Shown one piece after another: positions 6,204-7,429 of a DNA stretch of 7,429 nt. Position 1 is the stretch's first letter. The number at the start of each line of letters is the position of its first letter. Source of the stretch: JAPEKQ01 sp964487295 (lineage in GTDB: Bacteria; Joyebacterota; Joyebacteria; Joyebacterales; Joyebacteraceae); assembly GCA_964487295.1 (NCBI GenBank), contig CAZAQL010000127.1, positions 1 to 7,429 on the forward strand. The letters run 5' to 3'. The notes under the pieces were generated by a model that was given only the letters and a program-made list of their open reading frames with translations, had not been told where the DNA came from and did not search any database. The translations under genes were made by a program, and so were the position numbers.

Positions 6204-7429
6204 GCTGAGTCGCGCTTCCGCTCGAAGGCTGCGACACGCCTGACCACCGGCACGACGCTGTCGGGATTGAGGGAGATGGAGTCGATGCCCTCGGCCACCA
6301 GGAACTCGGCGAAGTCCTCGTGGTCGCTCGGCGCCTGTCCGCAGATCCCGACCTTCCGGCCAGCCGCGTGGCCCTTCTCGATGAGCATCGAGATCATCCG
6401 CTTCACCGCTTCGTTCCGCTCGTCGAAGAGGTCGGCGAGATCCTCCGAGTCCCGGTCCACACCCAGTACGAGCTGCGTCAGGTCGTTACTGCCGATCGAG
6501 AAGCCGTCGAATCGCTCGGCGAACTGCTCCGCCAAAATGACGTTAGAGGGGACCTCGGCCATGACATAGATCTCGAGGCCCTCACGGCCTCGCTTAAGCC
6601 CATGCTCCCCCATCACGTCGAGCACGCCATCGGCCTCCTCGAGCGTTCTACAGAACGGAACCATCACGACGAGGTTCTCAAGCCCCATCTCCTCGCGAAC
6701 GCGCCGGATCGCTCGACACTCCAGCGCGAACGCGTCGCGGTACCGCTCGCTCCGGTACCTGGATGCTCCGCGGAAGCCGAGCATGGGATTGGCCTCATGG
6801 CGTTCGAAGGTCTCGCCGCCGATGAGATCGGCGTACTCGTTCGTCTTGAAGTCGCTCAAACGCACGATGACCTGATCGGGGTACTGCGATGCCGCGATGC
6901 GGCCGATGCCCCGCGCGAGATGGTCGACGAAGTACTCCGTCTTGTCGTCGTACCCACGGGTGAGCTTCTCGATGGCGCGCTTTGCCTTTCCGTTCTCGAG
7001 TTCGTCAAAACGGACGAGGGCCATCGGGTGGACCTTGATCCAGTTGTTGACGATGAACTCCATCCGAGCCAGCCCGATGCCGCGCGCCGGCAACCGCCAC
7101 CAGCGGAACGCCGCGCCAGGGCTGCCGATGATCATCATGATCCGGGTCCCGGTCTCGGGGATGTCCTCGAGATCGAGTTCGGTCTCCTCGTACTCGAGTT
7201 CGCCCTCGTAGACGAACCCCTCCTCGCCCTCAGCGCAGGAGACGGTGATCACATCCCCGTCCTCGATGACGTCGGTCGCATCACCCGTGCCCACGACGGC
7301 CGGGAACCCAAGCTCGCGACTCACGATGGCCGCGTGGCTGGTGCGTCCGCCGTGGTCGGTCACGATCGCGCCTGCCCGCTTCATCAGGGGGACCCAGTCG
7401 GGGTCGGTCATGCCGGTGACGAGGATGTC
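6200..7429 (-). CDS. ppsA: Phosphoenolpyruvate synthase, C-terminal part (start lies beyond the right edge)
   Basis: Cytoplasmic enzyme converting pyruvate, ATP and water to PEP, AMP and phosphate, the entry step of gluconeogenesis from pyruvate. The window holds the last 409 codons; the N-terminal ATP-grasp-like domain is outside. In window numbering the swivelling phosphohistidine domain begins at the edge (DILVTGMTDPDW), with GGRTSHAAI at 27-35 and His32 as the phosphorylated residue. The PEP/pyruvate-binding TIM barrel follows: GIGLARMEF at 117-125, VRLSDFKTNEY at 189-199, GFRGASRY around 218-225, AEVPSN at 291-296, GFSIGSNDLTQLVLGVDRDS at 309-328, and KVGICGQAP at 359-367 with the catalytic Cys363. 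GFSIGSNDLTQ and the swivel-domain spacing point to PEP synthase rather than pyruvate phosphate dikinase or PTS enzyme I, though the missing N-terminus would settle it. All visible catalytic residues are present. It is followed directly by the P-type ATPase through an ATGA overlap. Confidence 0.92.
   Translation of the reverse strand, partial: DILVTGMTDPDWVPLMKRAGAIVTDHGGRTSHAAIVSRELGFPAVVGTGDATDVIEDGDVITVSCAEGEEGFVYEGELEYEETELDLEDIPETGTRIMMIIGSPGAAFRWWRLPARGIGLARMEFIVNNWIKVHPMALVRFDELENGKAKRAIEKLTRGYDDKTEYFVDHLARGIGRIAASQYPDQVIVRLSDFKTNEYADLIGGETFERHEANPMLGFRGASRYRSERYRDAFALECRAIRRVREEMGLENLVVMVPFCRTLEEADGVLDVMGEHGLKRGREGLEIYVMAEVPSNVILAEQFAERFDGFSIGSNDLTQLVLGVDRDSEDLADLFDERNEAVKRMISMLIEKGHAAGRKVGICGQAPSDHEDFAEFLVAEGIDSISLNPDSVVPVVRRVAAFERKRDSA

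Noticed and set aside
5085..6243. Two long plus-strand open frames (339 and 377 codons) opposite the ATPase
   Set aside because: They are antisense to the A-domain, M1-M4 and phosphorylation site of the P-type ATPase; their composition (His/Arg-rich and Ser/Thr/Arg-rich) is that of frame shadows.

Overview
This is a high-GC, gene-dense chromosomal window. It holds two genes of a minimal SUF iron-sulfur assembly system, a two-gene non-homologous end-joining (NHEJ) cassette, a P2-type cation ATPase and the C-terminal part of phosphoenolpyruvate synthase. I see no insertion sequence, CRISPR array, tRNA, rRNA or phage gene. The organism is uncertain. The short SufC-SufB pair in that order is typical of archaea and of anaerobic or deep-branching bacteria. 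Strong GGAGG ribosome binding sites, GTG/TTG starts and one sigma70-like promoter lean towards a high-GC bacterium, possibly from an uncultured phylum, but an archaeon is not excluded.

Layout from left to right. On the minus strand, 1103..348 is sufC and 351..1 is the first 117 codons of a SufB/SufD-core protein. They overlap by 4 bases (GTGA) and so look translationally coupled. Between 1104 and 1400 lies a divergent intergenic region whose AT-rich core (about 1150-1200) contrasts with the GC-rich surroundings and probably carries the promoters. On the plus strand, 1401..2423 encodes a stand-alone LigD-type ATP-dependent DNA ligase and 2459..3409 a stand-alone LigD-type polymerase/primase. 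Together they correspond to two of the three parts of bacterial LigD; the 3'-phosphoesterase part and Ku are not in the window. The plus-strand operon ends 10 bases from the end of the convergent minus-strand unit. That unit, read from the right edge, is ppsA (7429..6200, its beginning lies outside the window) followed by a 927-residue P-type ATPase (6203..3420), with an ATGA overlap.

Working together: SufC hydrolyses ATP to drive cluster assembly on its SufB partner. The polymerase adds or fills in nucleotides at broken DNA ends and the ligase seals them. PEP synthase makes PEP from pyruvate and ATP for gluconeogenesis, while the ATPase exports a cation, probably Ca2+. No obvious functional link joins PEP synthase and the ATPase despite their coupling.

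I found no clearly new system. The most useful points for a second look are the split LigD, the minimal sufC-sufB pair with a C-terminal CxxC in SufC, a His in place of the usual Asn in a cation-site helix of the ATPase, and two revised start codons.
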